This document shows positions 36,478 through 45,030 of a stretch of 64,000 nucleotides of DNA, in pieces (positions within the stretch are counted from its first letter, which is position 1; each line of letters starts with the position of its first letter). Source of the DNA: Aureispira sp. CCB-QB1. GTDB lineage: Bacteria; Bacteroidota; Bacteroidia; Chitinophagales; Saprospiraceae. The DNA lies in assembly GCF_000724545.1 (NCBI RefSeq), contig NZ_JHBV01000046.1, positions 42,070 to 106,069 of the forward strand. Direction: 5' to 3'. The notes beneath the pieces are model-generated. The model saw only the letters and a program-made list of their open reading frames with translations, made no database searches and was not told the origin of the DNA. The position numbers and the translations under genes were made by a program.

Positions 36478-36987
36478 ATGAAAAAATATTTATATTTTCT
36501 ACTTATCATCACGTTTGCTAGTTCTTGCCATGAAGAAGATCACCCGAGTTCACTTCCTACACAAAACTGGTCTGAAAAATTTATTGACATCCAACAGATA
36601 GATTCGTTAGAATATGGGAAATCCTATCTTTCTATTTATTCTCAAATATACAGTGCAGACGATAAGCGAGTGACGAACTTAACAGCTATGGTTAGTTTGC
36701 GAAATACTAGTGACACAGATACTATTTATTTACTGAGTGCTTCTTATTACGACACATATGGAGCATTAATTAGAACTTATTTTGATCAACCTGTGTTCTT
36801 ATCACCTATGGAAACAACAGAAATCATCATAGACTTAACAGATGTAAGTGGTGGAACTGGTTCTAATTTTTTATTTGAGTGGAAAATACCTTTGGGCTGT
36901 CCTGAACCTTTATTTGAGGGAATCATGAATTCAACCAAAGGGCAACAAGGTTTGTCTTTTTCAACTCAAGCAAAACGAATAAAATAA
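36478..36987 (+). CDS. DUF3124 lipoprotein
   Basis: 169 residues. Signal peptide and lipobox ITFASSC give a lipidated Cys near residue 17. The mature part follows the DUF3124 pattern: YLSIYSQIYSADDKRVTNLTAMVSLRNTS, then YYDTYGALIRTY and VSGGTGSNFLFEW. Function unknown; a beta-sandwich in the periplasm is likely. It lies 12 nt upstream of the MarC-family gene, so the two are probably one operon. Confidence 0.88.
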   Translation: MKKYLYFLLIITFASSCHEEDHPSSLPTQNWSEKFIDIQQIDSLEYGKSYLSIYSQIYSADDKRVTNLTAMVSLRNTSDTDTIYLLSASYYDTYGALIRTYFDQPVFLSPMETTEIIIDLTDVSGGTGSNFLFEWKIPLGCPEPLFEGIMNSTKGQQGLSFSTQAKRIK

Positions 36988-36999
36988 AATAGCATTAAT

Positions 37000-37608
37000 A
37001 TGTCTGAATTTATCACGACCTTTTTCTTTTTGATTGCCGTTATTGATCCCCTCGGTTCTGTTCCTGTTTATTTAGAAGCTACTAAAAACTTTGATAAAGT
37101 CCAACAACAAAAAATTGCAATTCGTGCTGCAGGAATTGCCTTTTGTATCTTATTGTTTTTTATTATAATAGGACAATTAATTCTAGAAGGAATGGAAGTT
37201 TCTTTGGATGCTTTTCAAATATCAGGAGGTGTAATTTTGTTTCTGTTTGCGCTCAGTATGATTTTTGGAGACAGCAAACCTGAGGAAGAAATCAATCGAA
37301 TAACAGATTATAATCATGTTACTATATTTCCCGTAGCAATGCCTTCCATTGCTTCTCCTGGGGCAATCATGGCTGTAGTTCTAATGACAGACAATCACCT
37401 TTATAGCATTCAACAACAAGCTGTGACCACCCTGATTGTTCTAATTGTTATTGCGCTAACAGGTCTGATATTACTGGCAGCTAATGCTGTGCAGGAAAAA
37501 ATTGGTAACTATGGGATTATTGTTATTAGTAAAATCATGGGACTAATTCTAGCAGCTTATGCTGTACAAAGTATTTTAACAGGCATCAAACACTTCTTTT
37601 TTAAATAA
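37000..37608 (+). CDS. MarC family integral membrane protein
   Basis: 202 residues with six predicted membrane helices. The N-terminal FFFLIAVIDPLGSVPVYLEAT and the internal MPSIASPGAIMAVVLM are the two related signatures of the MarC/UPF0056 family. The name comes from the Escherichia coli mar locus, but a role in antibiotic resistance was not upheld; transport or stress function is unknown. Of normal length. It shares an operon with the DUF3124 lipoprotein and ends 3 nt before its terminator hairpin. Confidence 0.92.
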   Translation: MSEFITTFFFLIAVIDPLGSVPVYLEATKNFDKVQQQKIAIRAAGIAFCILLFFIIIGQLILEGMEVSLDAFQISGGVILFLFALSMIFGDSKPEEEINRITDYNHVTIFPVAMPSIASPGAIMAVVLMTDNHLYSIQQQAVTTLIVLIVIALTGLILLAANAVQEKIGNYGIIVISKIMGLILAAYAVQSILTGIKHFFFK

Positions 37609-37610
37609 AA

Positions 37611-37635
37611 AATGAGTCCATTTTTTGGACTCATT
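37611..37635 (+). terminator. Terminator of the DUF3124-MarC operon
   Basis: Perfect 10-bp inverted repeat AATGAGTCCA / TGGACTCATT with a TTTTT loop. The T-run after the stem is weak (CCTATTCT), so it may also just be a stabilising 3' hairpin. Confidence 0.65.
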
Positions 37636-37648
37636 CCTATTCTATCAA

Positions 37649-37855
37649 TAGTTAACTGCGCTGCTACTACATGGTCGTCAAAAAACTTTATCAATTTTAT
37701 AATCAACAAGTTATAGCTTTATTGTGTTTTGTATTAAAAATTTAATTATCAACTGCGCAGCGCTCACGAAGTAGCAGCGCAGCTAAACTAATATAAATCC
37801 TTTTTTATCTTTTTGGTAACTAAGCTTGCGATCTCACGAGCTAATTCTATAACTA
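37649..37855. repeat. MITE-like element with mini-inserts and worn right end
   Basis: Left end TAGTT, then the insert aACTGCGCTGCTACTACATGGT, then CGTCAAAAAACTTTAT. Further in, GC-rich inserts ACTGCGCAGCGCTCACGAAG and GTAGCAGCGCAGCTAA interrupt TCAACTAATATAAA. The right end reads CTATAACTA instead of TCAACGAACTA. It fills the space between MarC and the convergent next gene and ends 8 nt from that stop. Confidence 0.7.
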
Positions 37856-37862
37856 CAAGAAG

Positions 37863-38360
37863 TTATTTCTTTTTGGGCTTGTCCTTGGGCGAAGGAATCA
37901 TTGTCCAACGATAGATACTGTTGTCTAAATTATGCTCCAAAACCATCTCATCTTTTTCTACACGTACAATTCTATAATCGTTCCACCCATTCACACCAAC
38001 AAACTGCACAGAATCATTTTTGACATTATAATTAAAAATACGGTCGTTCCCCCCCATTTCCATTTTAAAGACATTAATCACCTCTTTTACCTTTTTTTTC
38101 TTCTCGTTCCCTTTTGCATCTGTAAATTTTTCTGTTTTCATATCTTTTCGAATCCGAAACTCCATCGTTACAATTCCTGCAATCCCCTTGATATTGATTT
38201 CACGGCCATCTTTTTGGAGTTTCTTGCATTCCCACTTGCCTACTTTAGCAATTGTTTTAGCTGCTTTTTTGTCATCTTGATCCTGAGAAAATGCTTGTTG
38301 AGCACCTAACAACAACAGCATTATACTAATTAACATACTTAGATTAAAAGTTCTTTGCAT
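37863..38360 (-). CDS. Small exported lipocalin-like protein
   Basis: 165 residues with a signal peptide (..AFSQ, about residue 26). The mature protein is beta-strand rich and basic: KVGKWECKKLQKDG, FRIRKDMKTEKFTD, VFKMEMGGNDRIFNYNVKNDSVQFVGVN, IVRVEKDEMVLEHNLDN, ending KPKKK. The spacing of G.W at the start and of three antiparallel strands later resembles the lipocalin-like domain often found in such proteins, but I cannot assign a family with certainty. Monocistronic, minus strand. Confidence 0.62.
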   Translation of the reverse strand: MQRTFNLSMLISIMLLLLGAQQAFSQDQDDKKAAKTIAKVGKWECKKLQKDGREINIKGIAGIVTMEFRIRKDMKTEKFTDAKGNEKKKKVKEVINVFKMEMGGNDRIFNYNVKNDSVQFVGVNGWNDYRIVRVEKDEMVLEHNLDNSIYRWTMIPSPKDKPKKK

Positions 38361-38647
38361 AACATTAAATTTTCGTTTTGAAACAACTGTTTCCTTGTTT
38401 TAGAACACCGAATAGGTATTTTATAGTAACTCTATTCTATTTTTATACCAAAATCTTAAAATTTAATTTCATCTTCATTCAGCAGCAACAGAAAAAACCC
38501 ACAAAACACTGATTAACAACCAAATAAACTAAAACCAACTAGATATAAAAACTAATTATTCAGCCTACTACTTCTAAAAGATTGCTTGCTATTTTTTAGA
38601 AGTAGATAAAGAAAGCTCTGAATTATTGACCTGAAATAGAAGTTATT
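38361..38647. other. Intergenic region with a hairpin
   Basis: 287 bp up to the repeat. Holds the perfect inverted repeat CTACTTCTAAAA / TTTTAGAAGTAG (38568-38579 and 38594-38605) without a T-run on either strand. It must include the promoter of the lipocalin-like gene. Nothing else seen. Confidence 0.4.
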
Positions 38648-38720
38648 AAGTAATCGTTCATAAAAATTTATAGGCAAAACAATTACATTTTTAACTATAC
38701 TTTTTTCTGTCCACTTACTT
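38648..38720. repeat. Short inverted-repeat family, copy 1 (73 bp)
   Basis: Left arm AAGTAATCGTTCATAAAAA, right arm TTTTTTCTGTCCACTTACTT; the arms pair imperfectly. It ends 6 nt before the stop of the next minus-strand gene. The same arms recur at 42211-42270. Confidence 0.65.
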
Positions 38721-38726
38721 AAATGA

Positions 38727-39113
38727 TTACTTATGCAAATACCAACTCAACTTATCATTGCTCAATATCATTGAATCTTGCGACAAATGAACCACCTTCA
38801 TGGGTGGAAAATTATTATTGGGATAAGAGATCATACTATCCTGTCCTAAAATATAGTCTACAATTTCTGGTGGAGGAGCAGGTTCTTCATTCAAAGTTTT
38901 CGTTCGTTTTCCTTCCTTATCAAAAGCATATTGAGGATTTCCCATATATGGTCCAGGCATAACTCTTCCATCATGAAACCGAAAAGCGGTTACTTTCCAG
39001 AGACCATAAAACCATTCTGTATTCAGTCCTTTTTTTGAGGAAGCTGCTTTATTTGTTGCCTTGCAAGCAACTAACAATAAAATTACACTAGTAAAAACAA
39101 GTATAGATTTCAT
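38727..39113 (-). CDS. Small lipoprotein of unknown function
   Basis: 128 residues. Signal peptide and lipobox LLLVAC give a lipidated Cys at about residue 17. The mature part begins like a lipocalin-like protein (WFYGLWKVTAFRFHDGR) and has strands ..QDSMISYPNNNFPPMKVVHLSQDSMILSNDKLSWYL. A Pro-rich EEPAPPPE loop lies in the middle. Its stop is flanked by a short inverted-repeat element, which may act as its 3' hairpin. Function unknown. Confidence 0.65.
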   Translation of the reverse strand: MKSILVFTSVILLLVACKATNKAASSKKGLNTEWFYGLWKVTAFRFHDGRVMPGPYMGNPQYAFDKEGKRTKTLNEEPAPPPEIVDYILGQDSMISYPNNNFPPMKVVHLSQDSMILSNDKLSWYLHK

Positions 39114-39208
39114 AAAATTATTTTAATTGAGCAACAAAAGCATTCCAAAAAGTTGATTATCATACTTATTTTATGCCTTTCTTTAATATTTAGTTCTCCA
39201 AAGTATAA

Positions 39209-39838
39209 TCAAGTATCGCTTTTGTGATTCGAAGGTGTTATATAAGAATCTATTTCTATCAATTGATTGCCTTCGCTACCATAATCCCAAGTAGACCATT
39301 GATAGTTAATCAAACATTCATAGGTGTCTGCCAAATAAGCACTCAAACTACTCGTTGTATATCCTGGTCCTTGACCATCTTGAAATTCCATTCCCACTAT
39401 TTGTCCTACTTGTCCAACTGGTCCAGGATCGTGGTCTACTAGCAATTGATTGCCTCCACTATCTACACAAAATGGTATCCAACCTTTACTACAATATTTT
39501 CGGGCAAGGCGCTTATCTTTCCAATTGGTAAATCCATGCTGCTCTTTGAATGCAACCGTATCTTTGAAGATACCTTCATCTATCAATTCCGCACTACAAC
39601 TCCAATTATTTAAAACAGTAGCAGGATTTTCATAAACATAGCCGCCTTCAAAATCTATTCGATAATCACAATAAGTCAAAAACTCAACCAGTTCATTGTG
39701 TAAGCTAAAACCTACTTTTTTTTCCAAATCTTGGATTTCGATCGAAGTCATTGGATTAAATGTAAGGTTTTTGTAATAAGGAGCATGTTCCCAATAAAAA
39801 TCCTTAATAAGTTGTAAATATTCTCTAACTGTCTTCAT
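39209..39838 (-). CDS. SMI1/KNR4 family protein
   Basis: 209 residues, no signal peptide. Residues about 25-185 follow the SMI1/KNR4 (SUKH) fold: MTSIEIQDLEKKVGFSLHNELVEFLTYCD (the usual LP..l..fy...N region), then GWIPFCVDSGGNQLLVDHDPGPVGQVGQIV and the C-terminal SSLSAYLADTYECLI. Bacterial SUKH proteins are frequently immunity proteins against polymorphic toxins, but a single copy without a neighbouring toxin may also be a housekeeping adaptor. No toxin gene lies nearby in this window. Confidence 0.85.
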   Translation of the reverse strand: MKTVREYLQLIKDFYWEHAPYYKNLTFNPMTSIEIQDLEKKVGFSLHNELVEFLTYCDYRIDFEGGYVYENPATVLNNWSCSAELIDEGIFKDTVAFKEQHGFTNWKDKRLARKYCSKGWIPFCVDSGGNQLLVDHDPGPVGQVGQIVGMEFQDGQGPGYTTSSLSAYLADTYECLINYQWSTWDYGSEGNQLIEIDSYITPSNHKSDT

Positions 39839-39895
39839 TAAATCAAAAATATAGTTCTCTATCTACAGAATGAATGTTAACAAGAACGTTATTTT

Positions 39896-39929
39896 TTTGG
39901 AAAAACTAGTTCTAAATTTATTATTTTTG
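39896..39929 (+). promoter_or_regulatory. Promoter candidate of the TPR gene
   Basis: TTTG (39896-39899), 22 nt, then TATTTTTG (39922-39929), matching TTG-N17-23-TAnnTTTG of Bacteroidota. The leader to the ATG would be about 160 nt. Confidence 0.4.
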
Positions 39930-40095
39930 TACAACCGAACTCCTTAATCGAATGAATTAGATATATTTAAGTATGCTCATAAACTCTTGGTCGTGCTTGG
40001 CTCTTCTCATTACAAAAACACAATTCGAACCTTAACTATTTAATTGTCAAGACTATTATTAGTTCATCTGTACTCATTATTATAAATCAATCAAT

Positions 40096-40857
40096 ATGCC
40101 CAAATTCTTATCCTTGCCTATTTTTGTACTTTTGCCCTTTACTTTTTTTGCACAGTCTGATGCTTATCATCAAGCCATTACACAAGGAGAAAGTGCACAA
40201 GCCAACCGCCAATATGCGCAAGCCATACAGTATTATACTCAGGCGATACAATTGGAACCTACCAATGTAGAGGCTTATCTAAGGCAATTAAATGTTGCTA
40301 TACAAAAAAGGGATTTAACCACATTTAAACGTACAATTGGGCAATTAGAAGGGTTAGAGTATCCTCTGCCTTTAGAAATTTATATTACTTATGCTCAATT
40401 GGCAAAAAAACAACGCCTTTATAACGATGGATTAAAAATGCTTGCCAAAGCAGAATTAAGACACAAAACAAACAAAACAATATTAGTGCATCGTGCTGAT
40501 CTATATCAAAAGCTAAATGATAATGCTGCTGTTATTAAAACACTTAACCAAGCCTTAGAGTTGAATCCTCAAAATATGGATATTGTCCATCAACTAGCAA
40601 CCATTTATATAGATATCAATACTCGAAAAAGCATTGATTTATTTAAAAAATTATCCACCAACCCTACGTACAAAGATGTAGCGCTTAGTTCTTTAGGACT
40701 ACTTCACACCAAGCTATATCAAGCTGACCCAGGACCTAACAATCGAAATAATTTAGTTTTGGCATTGCAGTATTATAATGAATATTACAAAAAACACCCC
40801 CAAAATCAAGATGCTAAAACGATGATTGATAATATCCGTATTTTGTTAGAATCTTAA
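40096..40857 (+). CDS. Exported TPR protein
   Basis: 253 residues with a signal peptide (..FTFFAQ, about residue 20). Tetratricopeptide repeats: AQANRQYAQAIQYYTQAIQLEPTNVEAYL (residues about 35-63), LQKLNDNAAVIKTLNQALELNPQNMDIVHQLATIYID (about 135-172) and a last partial unit near YYNEYYKKHPQNQDA. So a periplasmic helical scaffold for protein contacts. It precedes the TlpA-like gene by 167 bp and is probably a separate unit. Confidence 0.82.
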   Translation: MPKFLSLPIFVLLPFTFFAQSDAYHQAITQGESAQANRQYAQAIQYYTQAIQLEPTNVEAYLRQLNVAIQKRDLTTFKRTIGQLEGLEYPLPLEIYITYAQLAKKQRLYNDGLKMLAKAELRHKTNKTILVHRADLYQKLNDNAAVIKTLNQALELNPQNMDIVHQLATIYIDINTRKSIDLFKKLSTNPTYKDVALSSLGLLHTKLYQADPGPNNRNNLVLALQYYNEYYKKHPQNQDAKTMIDNIRILLES

Positions 40858-41024
40858 TTGGGACGCTTCCTACAATTTTGAAGAATAGAAAACCTAGTAT
40901 GGTCTTATCTCTTTAATACAAAAAATATTATATTTAAATTAAATTTTCATCTTGTGTTCAGTATTAACAACTTGCTAGCCATCAAGCAATTTATTACAGA
41001 ACCCAATTAATCCAAGCCAAATAT

Positions 41025-42074
41025 ATGAAACAGTTCCTTCTTTTTCTCCCGATTCTTGCCCTCTTTTCTTGCCAAGAAACTACTTCATCAGAGCAAACTG
41101 AAAAACCTAAAGATTATGTGGTATTTTCGGGAAAAATTGCCCATACAACTGCTGATTCGTTAGCAATTTTATCCCGTGATTTCGCTAAAACAATTGCCAT
41201 AAAAGAAGATGGCAGTTTCACAGATACATTTAGTGTCGAACCTGGTACCTATTATTTTACAACTAGGCAAAAAGGAATGATTGTCTTTTTAAAAGATGGT
41301 TATGATCTTTCGTTGGATGTAGATGCGGAGGACTTTGCAGAAACCGCTAAATTTACAGGAGAAGGCGCTAAAGAAAATAACTATCTAGTTGCTAAGGCTC
41401 GTTTTGAAACAGAATTATACGATCAAAACTTAACACATTTAGACTCTACTCAGTTGGATAGTGCTACTCAAGTTCTTGTCGATCAAGCGAAGGACTACAT
41501 CAATTCTCAAAAAGATATAGACTCTATTTTGATCCATGAGAATTTAAATGAATTGTCTATCATCGCTCAATCTTTAAAAGAATATCACTTAGAGATCATT
41601 CGATTAAAAAACGAAATGCCTAAAGGTAGTAGCTCTCCTATCTTTACTGATTTTGAGAATTATGACGGAAGCAAAACATCTCTTTCTGATTTAAAAGGCA
41701 AAAATGTATACATCGATGTTTGGGCAACTTGGTGTGGTCCTTGTAAAGCAGAAATACCTGCTTTAAAAAAATTGGAACACGATTATGAAGGCAAAAATAT
41801 TGCTTTTGTAAGTTTATCCATTGATGATGCTCAAGCACACCAAGGTTCATGGGAAGTTGCCAACCAAAAATGGAGAGCGATGGTCAAAGATAAAGAACTC
41901 GGAGGCATACAACTATTGGCACCCAAAGGCTGGGAAGACCCATTCATTCGTGCTTACAAAATTAATAGCATTCCTCGTTTTATTCTATTAGATACCGAAG
42001 GTAATATTATTAGTGCAAGTGCTCCAAGACCAAGTGACGAAAGCTTACGAACCTTATTTGACGAAATTATTTAA
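41025..42074 (+). CDS. TlpA-like thioredoxin-fold lipoprotein
   Basis: 349 residues. Lipobox LALFSC gives a lipidated Cys at about residue 16. Residues about 30-190 match the DUF4369-like N-terminal domain typical of Bacteroidota TlpA proteins (YVVFSGKIAHTTADSLAIL). The thioredoxin domain follows, with YIDVWATWCGPCKAEIP: the redox-active CGPC is intact, and the cis-Pro is in SIPRFILLD. It is expected to act as a periplasmic disulfide reductase, possibly for cytochrome maturation or envelope protein repair. Single gene with a strong terminator. Confidence 0.93.
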   Translation: MKQFLLFLPILALFSCQETTSSEQTEKPKDYVVFSGKIAHTTADSLAILSRDFAKTIAIKEDGSFTDTFSVEPGTYYFTTRQKGMIVFLKDGYDLSLDVDAEDFAETAKFTGEGAKENNYLVAKARFETELYDQNLTHLDSTQLDSATQVLVDQAKDYINSQKDIDSILIHENLNELSIIAQSLKEYHLEIIRLKNEMPKGSSSPIFTDFENYDGSKTSLSDLKGKNVYIDVWATWCGPCKAEIPALKKLEHDYEGKNIAFVSLSIDDAQAHQGSWEVANQKWRAMVKDKELGGIQLLAPKGWEDPFIRAYKINSIPRFILLDTEGNIISASAPRPSDESLRTLFDEII

Positions 42075-42078
42075 ACTT

Positions 42079-42117
42079 AAAAAGGCTTGAAAATGAAGTT
42101 CATTTTCAAGCCTTTTT
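42079..42117 (+). terminator. Terminator of the TlpA-like gene
   Basis: Long perfect inverted repeat AAAAAGGCTTGAAAATGA / TCATTTTCAAGCCTTTTT, 5 nt behind the stop codon, with a T-run at its end. Confidence 0.9.
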
Positions 42118-42210
42118 CCTTTTTTAATAACTCTAAAAACACAACTCTGATTCCAAAACTGAAATCAAAAGCTGTGTTTCGTAGTACAAAAATATATAGT
42201 TACTTCGTTT

Positions 42211-42270
42211 AAGTAATTGTTCAGAAAAAATTATATAAAAAGAACCTTATTTTTTTCTGACCACTTACTT
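42211..42270. repeat. Short inverted-repeat family, copy 2 (60 bp)
   Basis: AAGTAATTGTTCAGAAAAAA at the left, TTTTTTCTGACCACTTACTT at the right; the arms pair with few mismatches. It ends 3 nt before the stop of the minus-strand T9SS gene. Same placement as copy 1 at 38648-38720. Confidence 0.7.
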
Positions 42271-42273
42271 GTT

Positions 42274-44775
42274 TTAATTAAATAATACCTTGTGTGTGGA
42301 TCTAGTTCCATTCTCAAAATGAGCTACTATCGTGTACATTCCTTGTGCCAACTCTCCTTTTTTCAATTCAACCACTCCCCTTGCATCTTCGATAGTTTGT
42401 ACCATTTCTCCCAAAACATTAAAAAGTTGAAGAGAAACATTTTGCTCTGTTCCCAAATCAATATTCAATTGATAATTGGTTGGATTAGGGTAAATACTAA
42501 TAGCGGGCGCAGCTCTTTCTATTTTTTGTATGCTTGTATAATTTGTATCGCGATATAGAATTGTTGCACACTCCGCTCCTATTGAAATTGTTGTTCCGTC
42601 TGCTCGAATCGCTTTGAAGTCCTCAAAACAAACCTGTGTAGACATCGTACCTGCATTTACTGGAGCGTTGGCATCTACTCTAAAAATTAGACGCCCAAGG
42701 TTTCCTCCTCCTGTATAATTGACTTGATTAAGACGGGTGCCAACATAATGAATTCGACCATCTTCCGATGTCATTCGAGCATGAACAGGTGCTCCATCAT
42801 CGTCCAACCAACCATTGTCTAAGTTTGTATATCCTAGCCCAAAAACTGGACTGCTTGCTGTTGCTTGTAGATTCAAATTCAAAACAGCCTCATCATAATT
42901 TACTCTAAATGTCACACCATGCAAATCTGTAATATTTTGTACAGCATCACCAAAATTAACATCCAAGACAGCGTAACCTCTTAACGGTACTATTGTATCA
43001 GCCGCAAGAGAAATAGGCATTGAAGTACTGTAATAACGTTCAAAAAACAAGTCGGTTCCAACCGTGTTAAAACCTTCCACAGCTCCCGTGTACAAACTGT
43101 GCGTTTTTTGCCAATTTTCTTTATTAGCGATCAAATCCAATGTATCTATGATATTGTCACCGTTCGCATCCACATAAGCATTCGTAATAGGTGTTGGTGG
43201 CATATGAGGCATCCAATGATCGCCTATTTGAGTACGAGCCACTGCTGCCCCACCATACTTTAGTCCCATTTCCAAAATATCAAAATCATTGTCTACTCCA
43301 TTGTTATTGGCATCCCCTGGATAAACACAATTGCTGGTACAAAAAACGGATTGTGTACACGCCATAGAAAAATTATTATCATAATATTGCTGAACCAAAT
43401 CTATTTGTTGCTCCATCAAGTTGACATTCTGTACATGGTTGCTGTCAGGATCTCTATGGTAAGAATAAGCTAAATCTACGGTAAAGATTTCTCCAGGTAA
43501 TAAACTGTCTTTATAGATAGAACCAACAGTACGTTGGTCGAATCCCCATAGATTTTCAGTATACATGGACCATCCTGCTGCATCGTTGGGATTGTCAGGA
43601 AATGCATAATTTGCTGGTATTGCATTGGGATCATTGGAATTATAACCATTGCCCCCATGAGTCAATGGGGTACCATCCATAAATTTTCCTGTTAACAGAC
43701 GATAATATACGTTTTGACTAACAGGGTCTGATCCTTGTGTTCCTACATAATAGATACTATGCGCCAAATCATGATTTAGTATAGTAACGGCTTGTACAGG
43801 TGGATTAGTACCATAACCCGCCTCACCTGTTACTGCACAAGGATTATCATCGTCGTTATCAGCGTTGTAAGAATATATAGTGTTTTTACTGGGTATTGTT
43901 CCCATATAGTCGTCTTCTCCGCAGCCCATATCAAAATCAAGCCAAACACCATAATAATAATCATATAGTTTTAATGGATTTCGATTGATAACTTTATGTT
44001 TTACAAACAACGTTTTATTCAATAATGGGTCGTTAGAGCAGGAAAACAAATAAGCCGTTTGTTGCACTTCTACGTTTAAAGCTAATCCTCGACTTTGTGT
44101 TTGTAGTCCTCCTTGGTCATTAAATACAGACCACAATATTTCTTCTGCAATAGCATTGGGATTACCATCTTCAAATACAGGATAATCACCTCCCATAGGA
44201 TCATAGATACCATTGTTATTGGCATCAAAAAATGGCGCTAAATCTTGATTGGCAGGCAATGGGAACCCCATTTGTGCCAAAAAATCAGGATTATTTCTGC
44301 CTGGCCATTGCAAAATACTGGGATTGACAGGACCATCAATAATCCCATTGTCGTTGTAATCTGCTATATGCTGCTCAATTGCCCAACGCTGTACTTTCCA
44401 AATATGGTCAAATCCAGCACAATCATAAACCATTCCTGTCGCCTCATCTATTGGACCTGCCCAATAATCATTTCCTCTAGCACGGTATGTTTGCGCTGAT
44501 AATAGCACTTGTCCTCCTGGGTCAAGAGCTCCCATCCAAGTAGCCGCCGCAAACATAGAATGGGCTTGATTATTTGAATTATAGACATAAGGTACGGCAT
44601 ATTGAGCTTGAATATCGCCATCCCAAAACATATCTCCCCCATTTCGAAATAAGATTTTCATATCCGAATTTTGGATATATTCCTGTGCATTAGATTCTGC
44701 ACAGTTTTGCGCCCAAACACTTTTATTAAACAAGCATATTCCTGAGGCTATAAGAATAACAAGTATTTTTTTCAT
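42274..44775 (-). CDS. Large secreted T9SS protein with cohesin- and dockerin-like parts (paralogue 1)
   Basis: 833 residues from the ATG at 44775, where the signal peptide MKKILVILIAS begins; a longer frame exists upstream. A large N-terminal domain with aromatic and Asp-rich loops (DANNNGIYDPMGGDYPVF) is followed by two dockerin-like calcium loops (PGDANNNGVDNDFDILEMG and DANGDNIIDTLDLI), a cohesin-like beta domain (RGYAVLDVNFGDAVQNITDLHGVTFRV), and a T9SS type A sorting domain (ISIYPNPTNYQL...GMYTIVAHFENG...KVLFN). Probably a surface-attached or secreted protein; no catalytic residues are recognised. It is a tandem duplicate of the next gene. Confidence 0.88.
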   Translation of the reverse strand: MKKILVILIASGICLFNKSVWAQNCAESNAQEYIQNSDMKILFRNGGDMFWDGDIQAQYAVPYVYNSNNQAHSMFAAATWMGALDPGGQVLLSAQTYRARGNDYWAGPIDEATGMVYDCAGFDHIWKVQRWAIEQHIADYNDNGIIDGPVNPSILQWPGRNNPDFLAQMGFPLPANQDLAPFFDANNNGIYDPMGGDYPVFEDGNPNAIAEEILWSVFNDQGGLQTQSRGLALNVEVQQTAYLFSCSNDPLLNKTLFVKHKVINRNPLKLYDYYYGVWLDFDMGCGEDDYMGTIPSKNTIYSYNADNDDDNPCAVTGEAGYGTNPPVQAVTILNHDLAHSIYYVGTQGSDPVSQNVYYRLLTGKFMDGTPLTHGGNGYNSNDPNAIPANYAFPDNPNDAAGWSMYTENLWGFDQRTVGSIYKDSLLPGEIFTVDLAYSYHRDPDSNHVQNVNLMEQQIDLVQQYYDNNFSMACTQSVFCTSNCVYPGDANNNGVDNDFDILEMGLKYGGAAVARTQIGDHWMPHMPPTPITNAYVDANGDNIIDTLDLIANKENWQKTHSLYTGAVEGFNTVGTDLFFERYYSTSMPISLAADTIVPLRGYAVLDVNFGDAVQNITDLHGVTFRVNYDEAVLNLNLQATASSPVFGLGYTNLDNGWLDDDGAPVHARMTSEDGRIHYVGTRLNQVNYTGGGNLGRLIFRVDANAPVNAGTMSTQVCFEDFKAIRADGTTISIGAECATILYRDTNYTSIQKIERAAPAISIYPNPTNYQLNIDLGTEQNVSLQLFNVLGEMVQTIEDARGVVELKKGELAQGMYTIVAHFENGTRSTHKVLFN

Positions 44776-45030
44776 ATTTTCTATCATTTTTCTAATGCAA
44801 GCATTGCTAATCAAGAGTTTGCAAAAAAAATATTAATTTAACAATCAATAAATTGCAATTTCAATGCATTTCGCAGCAAGATCACTGTTTTAGTTTTTCT
44901 TTTATCAAAGAAGTGAAAATAGACACCCTCCGAAAGGCTATACATCTCTCGAGGATGCCAATAAAGAAAAAGACTTCAGTGATCCATACCACTTTATTAT
45001 TACAGGAACTACATTTCGTGAAGGTCGTTC

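Noticed and set aside
38568..38605. Perfect 12-bp hairpin as terminator of the lipoprotein gene at 38727
   Set aside because: No T-run follows on either strand and another hairpin (the short repeat) lies closer to the stop codon.
39209..39838. SMI1/KNR4 gene as part of a polymorphic toxin locus
   Set aside because: No toxin, Rhs or LXG-type gene and no further immunity genes lie nearby.
44776..44814. Earlier start of the first T9SS paralogue
   Set aside because: The added residues precede a normal signal peptide that starts MKKIL; the second paralogue begins at the equivalent Met.
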